Shown here: positions 4,716-11,662 of the stretch, in pieces
How the letters are laid out: each line of letters begins with the position of its first letter
Position numbering within the stretch: the first letter of the stretch is position 1
Assembly: GCA_050329575.1 (NCBI GenBank)
Contig: JBHJOP010000021.1
Span: 1-11,662, forward strand
Reading direction: 5' to 3'
Length of the DNA stretch: 11,662 nucleotides
Source: JAUXFS01 sp050329575
Lineage (GTDB): Bacteria > Pseudomonadota > Alphaproteobacteria > Rhodospirillales > Defluviicoccaceae
Notes under the pieces: model-generated
The model's input: only the letters and a program-made list of their open reading frames with translations
What the model was told of the DNA's origin: nothing
The model's database searches: none
Made by a program: the position numbers and the translations under genes

Positions 4716-6083
4716 TCAGTAGGCGTACTCGCGAAACAACGGATCGACGCTTCCGTTCCAGCGTCTCGCATACGCCGTGAGCAGCTCCTCCGCCGAGGTG
4801 AAGTTCGACTCGGCGATGCGGAACAGAGGGTTGAGAAACTTGGTCTCGTCCAGGCCGACCGCGTCCTCCCTCCGTCGCTGGCGAAGGCCCTCGCGGGCGA
4901 TGTCGAGGGCGACCAGGGCGATGTCGCGGATGGTTCCCTTTCGGAACGGCGCCTTGAGCGCGAGACGGGCGACGTCGAGGTCGAGCGCCGACCGCTCCGC
5001 CGGCGTCCAGTCCTTGACTAGGTCCCATGCGGCGTTCCGGGCGCCGGTCTCGTAGAGCAACCCGACCCAGAATGCGGGAAGGGCACACAAGCGGTCCCAT
5101 GGCCCGCCATCGGCGCCCCGCATTTCGAGGAACTGCTTCAGGCGGACGTGCGGGAACGCCGTCGTGAGATGATCGCTCCAGTCGCCGATCCGCGGGTACT
5201 CCCCCTCGAGACCGGGCAGACGGCCGGCCAGAAAATCGCGAAAGGATCGCCCGGCAACGTCGATGTAGGTCCCGTTCCGATAGACGAAATACATCGGCAC
5301 ATCGAGCATGTAATCGACATAACGCTCGAAGCCGAATCCATCCTCGAAAACGAACGGCAAGTCCCCACACCGATCTGGGTCCGTATCAGACCAGATGTAG
5401 CTGCGATAGCTCAGATATCCCGTCGGTTTTCCGAGCTTGAACGGCGAGTTTGCGAACAGAGCGGTCGCTATCGGCTGTAGTGCGAGCCCGATTCTAAACA
5501 TTTGCACCATTGTTTTTTCGGTGTCGAAGTCGAGATTGACCTGGACGGTGCATGTGGCTTTCATCATGTCGAGGCCTAGGCGTCCCCGTTTGGGCATATA
5601 TTGCCTCATGATGTGGTAACGACCCTTGGGCATCCAGGGAATGTCGGCGATCGACCACTTCGGTTGATAGCCGACGCCCAGCATGCCGATGTTCAACTCG
5701 CCCGAAACCTGCTTGATTTGATTGAGGTGCCGGCCGATCTCACCGCAGGTTTCGTGAATGCTCGGCAAGGGGGCTCCGGAGAGTTCCACTTGCCCGCCCG
5801 GTTCGAGCGTGATCGAACAGCCGCCGTCGTCGGCGAGCGCGATCGGGATGCCGTTCTCGAGCACCGGCCGCCATCCGAAACGGGTCAGGCCTTCCAGGAC
5901 GGCTCGAATGCCCTGGCGGCCCTCGTAGGCGAGCGGCTTGCAGTCCTCGAGCCGGTACGCGAACTTCTCGTGCTCCGTTCCGATGCGCCACGCCCCGACC
6001 GGCTTGCAGCCTGCTTCCAGATGAGCGACGAGCACACGCCTGTCGGTAACGGGTTCACCTCGATCTTCGGGTTCGTTGGCCAT
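4716..6083 (-). CDS. gshA: Glutamate-cysteine ligase (plant/alphaproteobacterial type)
   Basis: The 455-aa protein starts at ATG 6083-6081 and ends in TGA at 4716. It catalyses ATP-dependent joining of L-glutamate and L-cysteine to gamma-glutamylcysteine (EC 6.3.2.2), the first step of cytoplasmic glutathione synthesis. Visible motifs: IGTEHEKF (34-41), LEPGGQVELS (93-102), MMKATCTVQVNLDF (173-186) and FANSPF (210-215). These are the metal/ATP and substrate-site blocks of the GCS2-like ligases shared by plants and alphaproteobacteria, distinct from the E. coli GshA family. Length is normal for the group. It begins 6 bp after the rsmE stop codon, so the two are cotranscribed leftward; this order is common in alphaproteobacteria. 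No gshB is in the window. The transcript may end at the intrinsic terminator at 4487-4462. Confidence 0.95.
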   Translation of the reverse strand: MANEPEDRGEPVTDRRVLVAHLEAGCKPVGAWRIGTEHEKFAYRLEDCKPLAYEGRQGIRAVLEGLTRFGWRPVLENGIPIALADDGGCSITLEPGGQVELSGAPLPSIHETCGEIGRHLNQIKQVSGELNIGMLGVGYQPKWSIADIPWMPKGRYHIMRQYMPKRGRLGLDMMKATCTVQVNLDFDTEKTMVQMFRIGLALQPIATALFANSPFKLGKPTGYLSYRSYIWSDTDPDRCGDLPFVFEDGFGFERYVDYMLDVPMYFVYRNGTYIDVAGRSFRDFLAGRLPGLEGEYPRIGDWSDHLTTAFPHVRLKQFLEMRGADGGPWDRLCALPAFWVGLLYETGARNAAWDLVKDWTPAERSALDLDVARLALKAPFRKGTIRDIALVALDIAREGLRQRRREDAVGLDETKFLNPLFRIAESNFTSAEELLTAYARRWNGSVDPLFREYAY

Positions 6084-6089
6084 CGCCTA

Positions 6090-6884
6090 TCACCTCTTCG
6101 GAGTCGTCCAGACACGATTCGAGCGCCATCCCCGGTCGTCGTCCACCGCTTGCCAGCATGCGAGCACCGACAGCGCCGCCGTCTCCGCGCGAAGGATCCG
6201 TTCCCCCAGCGCGACCAGGCTGACAAACGGCACCGTCCGCAGACGGTCGATCTCGGCCCCGCTCAACCCGCCCTCGGGCCCGACCAGGAACGCGGGCGGC
6301 GGCCGGCGTCGCCCGTCGGGCGACCCGCGCGCTGCCGCCAGGACGCCGAGAAGCGATGGCCCTCGCGCGCCGCAATCCATCACCAGCATCTGCCGATCGC
6401 CCGGCCAGCCGGCGACAAGATCGCCGAGCGGCACCGGCGCCATCACGTCCGGCAGGGTCAGCCGACGACACTGCTCCGCCGCCTCGACGGCATGGGCCGA
6501 CAGCCTCTGGACGTTCACGCGCTCGGTCACGGTGCGTTCGGTGAGCACCGGCAGGAGGCGGGACACGCCCAGTTCCGTCGCCTTCTCGACGAGAAACTGG
6601 GTGCGCGTCTTCTTGAGGGGCGCGAATGCGAGCCAGGGACCGGGTTCCGCCCGCTGGGGCCTGAGGAGCTGTTCGACGACGACGGTGCAGGCGTCTCGGG
6701 TGACGGTCGCCACGCGAGCCTGCCACTCGCCGTCGACGCCATTGAACAGCGCGACACCATGGCCGGTCCGGACCCGCATGACGTTGGCGAGGTAGTGCCC
6801 CTGCATGCCCACGAGGCGGAGGGTTTCCCCGCTCCGCAAGGGAACGCCGACGAACAGGCGGATCCGCGACTCGGTCACTGGCAT
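6090..6884 (-). CDS. rsmE: 16S rRNA (uracil-1498-N3)-methyltransferase RsmE
   Basis: The protein is 264 aa from ATG 6884-6882, preceded by GAGGGGG five bases upstream. An in-frame ATG at 6953 would add a 23-residue tail that does not look like the family. RsmE is a SPOUT-class enzyme that uses S-adenosylmethionine to methylate N3 of U1498 in 16S rRNA of the small subunit. An N-terminal PUA-like domain (about 1-75) precedes the SPOUT domain, with EKATELGV (100-107), AAEQCRRL (135-142), GPEGG (202-206) and LGERILRAETA (226-236), the residues lining the trefoil-knot cofactor pocket. The N-terminal RLFV and HYLANVMRV are also typical. It is first in the rsmE-gshA operon and divergent from ubiA across 87 bp. 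The protein appears intact. Confidence 0.95.
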   Translation of the reverse strand: MPVTESRIRLFVGVPLRSGETLRLVGMQGHYLANVMRVRTGHGVALFNGVDGEWQARVATVTRDACTVVVEQLLRPQRAEPGPWLAFAPLKKTRTQFLVEKATELGVSRLLPVLTERTVTERVNVQRLSAHAVEAAEQCRRLTLPDVMAPVPLGDLVAGWPGDRQMLVMDCGARGPSLLGVLAAARGSPDGRRRPPPAFLVGPEGGLSGAEIDRLRTVPFVSLVALGERILRAETAALSVLACWQAVDDDRGWRSNRVWTTPKR

Positions 6885-6933
6885 TCGATCCCCCTCGTTC
6901 ACCGCTGGCCGTCGTACACCCTGCCGGCTCCAT

Positions 6934-6963
6934 TTGCCACAGGCTCCGCGCATCGCGTATCAC
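6934..6963 (+). promoter_or_regulatory. Candidate sigma-70 promoter of ubiA, predicting a leaderless mRNA
   Basis: TTGCCA (6934-6939, 5 of 6 matches to TTGACA) and TATCAC (6958-6963, 4 of 6 to TATAAT) are 18 bp apart. A start 7-9 bp beyond the -10 falls at about 6970-6972, on or just before the ubiA ATG (6972). No Shine-Dalgarno sequence precedes that ATG, which agrees with a leaderless transcript. Confidence 0.4.
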
Positions 6964-6971
6964 TCGCCCCC

Positions 6972-7892
6972 ATGACGACACCGCCGGACCGTTCCCTCGT
7001 CGACATCCCGGTCGCAGACTGGATCGAACGGTGGGTTCCCTGCGCGCTCCGGCCCTACCTCCGCCTCGCTCGCATCGACCGGCCGATCGGGGTCTGGCTG
7101 CTGTTGCTGCCCTGCTGGTGGGGCGTCGCGCTCGCGTCCCCGTCCTGGCCGGATGGGCGGCTGCTGATCCTGTTTGCGATCGGCGCCGTCGTCATGCGTG
7201 CGGCCGGCTGCACCCTGAACGACATCGCCGATCGTGACTTCGACCGGCGGGTCGCGCGGACCGCCACACGGCCGATCGCCAGTGGCGCCGTGAGCGTCCG
7301 CGGCGCCGTCGTCTTCATGGTGGCGCTGTGTCTATCCGGGTTGGGGGTCCTGTTGCAGTTCAATCGCTTCACGGTCGGACTCGGGGTCGTGTCGCTGGCC
7401 CTGGTCGCCGTCTACCCGTTGATGAAGCGGGTGACCTACTGGCCACAGGCCGTGCTCGGCATGGCCTTCAACTGGGGCGCGTTGCTCGGCTGGGCGGCGG
7501 TGACGGGAGACCTCGGCGTCCCCGCGCTCGCCCTCTACGTCGCCGGCGTGTTCTGGACCCTCGGCTACGATACGATCTACGCCCACCAGGACAAGCACGA
7601 CGACGCGGTGATCGGCGTCAAGTCGACCGCGTTGCTGTTCGGCGACACCACCCGGTGGTGGCTGTTCGGGTTCTCGGGCGTCTCGTTGGCGGCGTTCGCC
7701 GTCGCCGGCGCCGCGGCCGGCCTCGCATCGCCGTTCTTCGTCGTCCTCGCCGGCGCCGGCGCGCACCTCGTGTGGCTGGCGGCGCGGGTGGATCTCGACG
7801 ATGCGAAGGACTGCCTCGCGACGTTCCGAGCCAATCGGACCTTCGGACTCCTGATCCTCGCCGCGATCGTCGTCGGACGGATCGCCGGATGA
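6972..7892 (+). CDS. ubiA: 4-hydroxybenzoate polyprenyltransferase UbiA
   Basis: The protein is 306 aa from ATG 6972; the frame stays open far upstream, but that part is antisense to rsmE and gshA. UbiA is an integral inner-membrane prenyltransferase that attaches a polyprenyl chain to 4-hydroxybenzoate in ubiquinone synthesis. The first aspartate-rich motif is NDIADRDFD (83-91), followed by R92-R93 and the TRPIASG block (99-105). The second is D200-TIYAHQDKHDD (to 211), followed by GVKSTA. Several hydrophobic helices (for example 41-57, 64-78, 111-128, 136-150, 185-198, 230-248) give the expected multi-span topology. Length is standard. It is divergent from rsmE. The next gene on this strand is ubiD, after a small gene on the opposite strand, linking two consecutive steps of the pathway. 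Confidence 0.95.
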   Translation: MTTPPDRSLVDIPVADWIERWVPCALRPYLRLARIDRPIGVWLLLLPCWWGVALASPSWPDGRLLILFAIGAVVMRAAGCTLNDIADRDFDRRVARTATRPIASGAVSVRGAVVFMVALCLSGLGVLLQFNRFTVGLGVVSLALVAVYPLMKRVTYWPQAVLGMAFNWGALLGWAAVTGDLGVPALALYVAGVFWTLGYDTIYAHQDKHDDAVIGVKSTALLFGDTTRWWLFGFSGVSLAAFAVAGAAAGLASPFFVVLAGAGAHLVWLAARVDLDDAKDCLATFRANRTFGLLILAAIVVGRIAG

Positions 7893-7979
7893 ACGGTTCG
7901 CGGCCCTGCCGTCATCGGCGACGCACCGGCACGACGACGATCCGCACGCCCCCGCAGCCGCGAAAGCGTCGGGCGGCGT

Positions 7980-8375
7980 TCAGTTCGTGATGCCGAGGCA
8001 GAGGGTTGCTATCATCACCGCCCACACCGCCCCGAGGAGGACGCGGCCGACGATCTGCAACCGGCCGGCGGTGCCGGGCTGCGGCGCCAGCGGAGGCAGA
8101 CCGAACGTCGTCCGGTCGAGGCTGCCCTCCGAACGCCGCCGGAGGATGTCGCGGGAAAAATGGCGAACCCAGATCGGCGCCTGTCCGGTATACAGGTAGC
8201 GCACGAACGGCGGCTCCAGGGTGTCGTCGGGAGCGTGACGGCCGAACCAGGCGGAATAGGCCATGCCGAACAGGATGTATTCGCGCACGTGCAGGGCGTC
8301 ACAGGCGGCGGACACGTCGCGGACGTCCGGCGGAAGGTGTTCGGGATCGTGAACGAAGGAAGCAACGATCGCCAT
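7980..8375 (-). CDS. Small uncharacterised protein with C-terminal membrane anchor
   Basis: The protein is 131 aa from ATG 8375-8373, with GAGGG about 7 bases upstream; an ATG at 8465 would add 30 unlikely residues. I do not recognise the family. The soluble part (1-105) is rich in aromatic and charged residues, with HVREYILFGMAYSAWFG (29-45) probably helical and FVRYLYTGQAPIWVR (57-71). A Pro-rich hinge (94-101) leads to a single hydrophobic segment at about 108-129, so the protein is probably tail-anchored in the inner membrane facing the cytoplasm. The frame has balanced protein-like composition and a good ribosome binding site, arguing that it is real. It lies between ubiA and ubiD on the opposite strand, ending 87 bp from the ubiA stop. 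A link to quinone metabolism is conceivable but rests on position alone. Confidence 0.65.
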   Translation of the reverse strand: MAIVASFVHDPEHLPPDVRDVSAACDALHVREYILFGMAYSAWFGRHAPDDTLEPPFVRYLYTGQAPIWVRHFSRDILRRRSEGSLDRTTFGLPPLAPQPGTAGRLQIVGRVLLGAVWAVMIATLCLGITN

Positions 8376-8400
8376 GGTAGCCCTCGCATGGGGGACCGAC

Positions 8401-8440
8401 GCGGGTTTTTCCCCTCCCAAAGATGGGGTCGGACACCCGC
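8401..8440. repeat. Nested inverted repeat in the divergent region before ubiD
   Basis: GCGGGT (8401-8406) pairs with ACCCGC (8435-8440), and inside it CCCC (8411-8414) with GGGG (8425-8428) around a 10-nt loop. It lies 25 bp upstream of the small membrane protein start and could fold in its mRNA leader, or be an operator shared with ubiD. The rest of 8376-8545 shows no clear promoter. Confidence 0.35.
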
Positions 8441-8545
8441 GAATCCAACGCCGAGGCGCACGCACGGTGACGGCATGATCGCGTGCTTCGCCCTCCGTGC
8501 CGCCCCGCCCCGCCGCCGGCGTGCCGGTGCCGCGATGAGATCGCC

Positions 8546-10075
8546 ATGAGCTACCGGTCGCTTCGTGACTTCGTCGACCACCTGGAACGACACGGCCGGC
8601 TGGTGCGGGTCGGCGAACCCGTGTCGGTGGTCCTGGAGATGACGGAGATCCAGACCCGGCTGCTGGCGGAGGGTGGGCCGGCCGTGTTGTTCGAGCACGT
8701 GGTCGACGGCGTTGGCCGGCGGTATCCGATGCCCGTCCTCGTCAACCTGTTCGGAACGGTGGAGCGGGTCGCGTGGGGAATGAACCGGGAGCCGCACCAG
8801 CTGCGCGAGATCGGCGAAATGCTGGCGTTCCTGCGACAGCCCGAGCCCCCGGGTGGCTGGCGCGAAGCGCTGAGGATGCTGCCGCTGGTCAAGACGGCGT
8901 TGACGATGAAGCCGAGAACGGTGGCGGCGGCGCCGTGCCAGGAGGTGATCTGGACGGGGGACGACATCGACCTTTCGCGCCTCCCCATCCAGGTCTGCTG
9001 GCCGGGGGAGCCGGCCCCCCTGATCACGTGGCCTCTGGTGGTCACCCAGGGCCCGACGGCGGGGCGCGCCGGCGGCGACCGGAGAGACGGCTTCAATCTC
9101 GGCATCTACCGCATGCAGGTGACGGGCGCGAAAACGACCTACATGCGCTGGCTCAAGCATCGCGGCGGGGCGCAACACCATGCCCGGTGGAAGGACCAGC
9201 GATCGGACCTGCTGCCGGCGGCCGCCGTCATCGGCGCCGATCCCGGGACCATCCTCGCGGCCGTCACGCCCGTTCCGGATACGCTGTCCGAGTATCAGTT
9301 CGCCGGCCTGTTGCGCGGGGCCAAGGTCGAGCTGGTGGACTGCAAGACCATTCCGCTACAGGTTCCGGCGCACGCCGAGATCGTCATCGAGGGACATGTC
9401 TCGCTGTCCGATTACGGCGACGAGGGGCCGTACGGCGATCACACCGGCTACTACAATTCGGTCGAAGCGTTTCCCGTTTTCACCGCGACGGCCGTCACGA
9501 TGCGGCGTCACCCGATCTATCTCTCCACCTTTACCGGGCGACCTCCGGACGAGCCGTCGGTGCTCGGAGAGGCGTTGAACGAGATCTTCATCCCGCTGCT
9601 CACCCAGCAGTTTCCGGAGATCGTGGACTTCTGGCTGCCGCCCGAGGGCTGCTCCTACCGGGTGGCGGTGATCTCGTTGCGCAAAGCCTACCCCGGCCAC
9701 GCCAAGCGCGTGATGATGGCGGTCTGGTCCTATCTCCGCCAGTTCATGTATACGAAGTTCGTGATCGTCGTCGACGAGGGCATCGACGCCCGCAACTGGA
9801 CGGACGTCATCTGGGCCATCTCGACCAATGTCGATCCGGCGCGTGACATGACGGTGATCGAGAACACGCCGATCGACTATCTCGACTTCGCTTCGCCGGA
9901 ATCGGGCCTCGGAAGCAAGCTCGGCATCGATGCGACGACGAAGATTCCGCCCGAAACCAGGAGACCGTGGGGGAAGCCGATCCGGATGACCGACGCGCTG
10001 ATCGAGGAAGTCTCCCGCAAGTGGCCGCTCTACGGACTGCCGGGCAGCGGAAAACCGATCTGGAAGTCCAGATAG
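8546..10075 (+). CDS. ubiD: UbiD family decarboxylase (probable 4-hydroxy-3-polyprenylbenzoate decarboxylase)
   Basis: The protein is 509 aa from ATG 8546; a start at 8483 would add a Cys/Pro/Arg-rich tail. Only a weak purine stretch (GATGAG) precedes the ATG. UbiD enzymes use prenylated FMN, made by UbiX, plus a divalent metal and potassium to remove the carboxyl group of the prenylated benzoate after the UbiA step. Family blocks: FNLGIYRMQ (183-191, cofactor/metal site), RWLKHRGGAQHH (201-212), EIVIEG (278-283, acidic residue Glu282), DEGPYGDHTGYY (292-303, Glu293 in the conserved E-G-P block) and PDEPSVLGEALNEIF (334-348). Length is typical. Other UbiD members act on other aromatic acids; proximity to ubiA favours the ubiquinone role. 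No ubiX is in the window. lysK follows 44 bp later and may share the transcript. Confidence 0.92.
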   Translation: MSYRSLRDFVDHLERHGRLVRVGEPVSVVLEMTEIQTRLLAEGGPAVLFEHVVDGVGRRYPMPVLVNLFGTVERVAWGMNREPHQLREIGEMLAFLRQPEPPGGWREALRMLPLVKTALTMKPRTVAAAPCQEVIWTGDDIDLSRLPIQVCWPGEPAPLITWPLVVTQGPTAGRAGGDRRDGFNLGIYRMQVTGAKTTYMRWLKHRGGAQHHARWKDQRSDLLPAAAVIGADPGTILAAVTPVPDTLSEYQFAGLLRGAKVELVDCKTIPLQVPAHAEIVIEGHVSLSDYGDEGPYGDHTGYYNSVEAFPVFTATAVTMRRHPIYLSTFTGRPPDEPSVLGEALNEIFIPLLTQQFPEIVDFWLPPEGCSYRVAVISLRKAYPGHAKRVMMAVWSYLRQFMYTKFVIVVDEGIDARNWTDVIWAISTNVDPARDMTVIENTPIDYLDFASPESGLGSKLGIDATTKIPPETRRPWGKPIRMTDALIEEVSRKWPLYGLPGSGKPIWKSR

Positions 10076-10119
10076 CAACCTCACGGAGCCGGGCATCCCC
10101 CGGGTCGGACACGATACGC

Positions 10120-11662
10120 ATGGTCGATTCTCACCACGACTCGCCGCCTGCCAGCCTTCGCGAACTCGCCATGCATGGCAACGCATGGCCCTTCGTCGAG
10201 GCCCGGTCCGTTCTTCACCGGATCGAGAGCCTGCCCCGGGACGGGAGGCCGGTGATCTTCGAGACCGGCTACGGACCCTCGGGCCTGCCCCACATCGGCA
10301 CCTTCGGCGAGGTCGTCCGGACCTCGATGGTCCGGCATGCGTTTTCGATCCTGTCCGACGTCCCGACCCGGCTGATCGCCTTCTCGGACGACATGGACGG
10401 CCTGCGCCGGGTGCCGGACAACATCCCCAACCGCGACATGGTGGCGGCGCATCTCGGGCGACCGTTGACCAGCATCCCCGATCCGTTCGGGACCCACGAG
10501 AGTTTCGGCGCCCACAACAACGCCCGGCTGCAGGCGTTTCTCCGCGAGTTCGGTTTCGAGTTCGAGTTCCTCGGGGCCACCGAGTGCTACCGGAGCGGAC
10601 GGTTCGACGACATCCTGCGGCGGGTCCTCGTCCACTACGACGAGGTGATGGCGATCATTCTGCCGACGCTCGGGCGCGAACGGCAGGCGACGTACAGCCC
10701 GTTCCTGCCGATCTGCGGGAGAACCGGGCGGATCCTGCAGGTGCCGGTCGTCGCGCGCGATCCGGACGCCGGAACGATCGTCCACGAGGACGAGGACGGG
10801 CGGCGCGTGGAGACGCCGGTGACCGGCGGGGCGTGCAAGCTGCAATGGAAGGCCGACTGGGCGATGCGGTGGGTGGCGCTCGGGGTCGATTACGAGATGT
10901 CGGGCAAGGACCTGATCGATTCCGTCAGGCTCTCGGGGCGCATCGCCCGGGTGCTGGGCGGCGAGCCGCCGACCGGGTTCAGCTACGAGCTGTTTCTCGA
11001 CGAAAACGGCGAGAAGATCTCGAAGTCGAGGGGAAACGGCCTCTCGGTCGAGGACTGGCTGCGATACGCCCCGGCGGACACCCTGGCGCTGTTCATGTAC
11101 CAGAAGCCGCGCTCCGCCAAGCGCCTGTCGTTCGATGTCATCCCGCGCACCGTCGACGACTACATCGGCCATCTGGAGCAGTTCCCGTCGCAGGACATGG
11201 CGCGGAAACTGGCCAATCCCGTCTGGCACGTCCATGCGGGACGGCCGCCACGGGAAGTCGCGCACATCGGCTACAACGTTCTGCTCAATCTGGCGAGCGT
11301 CTGTCACACGGAGGATCGCGGCGTCCTGTGGCATTTCATCTCGCGCTATCGTCCGGACGCGTCGCCCGCATCGGCGCCGGTCCTGGATCGCCTGGTGGGA
11401 CACGCGATCACCTACTACCGCGACTTCGTCAAGCCGACGAAACGCTACCGCCGGGCGACGGGCGACGAGTGCCGGGCGTTGCTGGACCTCGCGTCCGCCC
11501 TCGAGGCGCTGCCGGCCGACGCGGCCGCCGAGACGGTCCAGACGGCGGTCTACGAGATCGGCAAGCGTCATCGCTGCTTCGCCGACCTCAAGGCCTGGTT
11601 CCGGGCCCTCTATCAGATCCTGCTCGGCCAGGACGAGGGGCCGCGGATGGGCTCGTTCATCG
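10120..11662 (+). CDS. lysK: Lysyl-tRNA synthetase, class I (3' end beyond the window)
   Basis: The frame opens at ATG 10120 and is still open at the last base; 514 residues are visible, close to the usual full length of class I LysRS. It attaches lysine to tRNA-Lys using ATP. This is the class I (Rossmann-fold) enzyme of archaea, spirochaetes and many alphaproteobacteria, not the class II LysS of E. coli. The HIGH-type motif is GPSGLPHIGTFGE (52-64, core HIGT at 58-61) and the KMSKS-type motif is KISKS (299-303), followed by RGNGLSVEDW. Other features: RLIAFSDDMDGLR in the N-terminal third, GGACKLQWKADWAMRW, and the C-terminal helical part that contacts the anticodon. No clear ribosome binding site is seen; GGAG at 10085-10088 is too far. 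A 496-residue reading frame exists antisense to it and is a shadow. Only the extreme C-terminus is missing. Confidence 0.94.
   Translation, partial: MVDSHHDSPPASLRELAMHGNAWPFVEARSVLHRIESLPRDGRPVIFETGYGPSGLPHIGTFGEVVRTSMVRHAFSILSDVPTRLIAFSDDMDGLRRVPDNIPNRDMVAAHLGRPLTSIPDPFGTHESFGAHNNARLQAFLREFGFEFEFLGATECYRSGRFDDILRRVLVHYDEVMAIILPTLGRERQATYSPFLPICGRTGRILQVPVVARDPDAGTIVHEDEDGRRVETPVTGGACKLQWKADWAMRWVALGVDYEMSGKDLIDSVRLSGRIARVLGGEPPTGFSYELFLDENGEKISKSRGNGLSVEDWLRYAPADTLALFMYQKPRSAKRLSFDVIPRTVDDYIGHLEQFPSQDMARKLANPVWHVHAGRPPREVAHIGYNVLLNLASVCHTEDRGVLWHFISRYRPDASPASAPVLDRLVGHAITYYRDFVKPTKRYRRATGDECRALLDLASALEALPADAAAETVQTAVYEIGKRHRCFADLKAWFRALYQILLGQDEGPRMGSFI

Noticed and set aside
5601..6971. 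Long N-terminal extension of the ubiA frame
   Set aside because: This part is antisense to gshA and rsmE and shows no UbiA homology; ATG 6972 gives a family-length protein.
7897..7964. TTCGCGGC / GCCGCGAA inverted repeat between ubiA and the small gene
   Set aside because: Arms are 52 bases apart with no T tract; too weak for a terminator call in GC-rich DNA.
7889..7990. 33-codon frame overlapping the ubiA stop (ATGA)
   Set aside because: Extremely Arg/Pro/Thr-rich, no ribosome binding site of its own, and runs into the end of the opposite-strand gene; likely chance.
10081..11571. 496-residue open frame on the minus strand
   Set aside because: Exactly antisense to the class I lysyl-tRNA synthetase; composition is Arg/Asp/Val/Pro-rich shadow sequence without recognisable motifs.

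Overview
The window looks like chromosomal DNA of a GC-rich alphaproteobacterium, probably Rhodospirillales-like. This is inferred from four things: the ubiA / rsmE / gshA gene cluster, a plant-type (GCS2-like) glutamate-cysteine ligase, a class I lysyl-tRNA synthetase, and strong G/C preference at third codon positions in the housekeeping genes. No rRNA, CRISPR array, integrase or transposase gene is visible.

Left part (1-2465): a tRNA-Gln(CTG) gene at 45-118 is followed at once by a two-gene, leftward operon of clearly lower GC. A RecF/OLD-like AAA ATPase (754-1953) overlaps by 4 bp (GTGA) a DUF4276 protein (155-757) that carries TOPRIM-like acidic motifs. ATPase plus TOPRIM-type protein, next to a tRNA, in DNA of foreign composition, is the layout of a small defence island. 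It is analogous to split OLD-like systems such as PARIS, but uses a different TOPRIM-like family. Upstream of the ATPase a short reading frame ends 5 bp before its start codon and may be the tail of a truncated third gene. Beyond it lie five 15-bp tandem repeats and several strong inverted repeats, where composition returns to that of the chromosome.

Middle part (2466-6884): a class III omega-amino acid (beta-alanine):pyruvate aminotransferase faces a SleB-type cell wall hydrolase. Upstream of the hydrolase is an unusually AT-rich stretch with a promoter-like sequence, inverted repeats and a canonical intrinsic terminator ending 14 bp before the hydrolase start codon. It could be an attenuator or a small RNA. 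The leftward pair rsmE-gshA (16S rRNA m3U1498 methyltransferase, glutathione synthesis) follows.

Right part (6885-11662): divergent from rsmE is ubiA, possibly a leaderless mRNA. Then come a small membrane-anchored protein of unknown function on the opposite strand, a UbiD-family decarboxylase, and a class I lysyl-tRNA synthetase that runs off the window. UbiA (polyprenylation of 4-hydroxybenzoate) and UbiD (decarboxylation of the product) are consecutive steps of ubiquinone synthesis.
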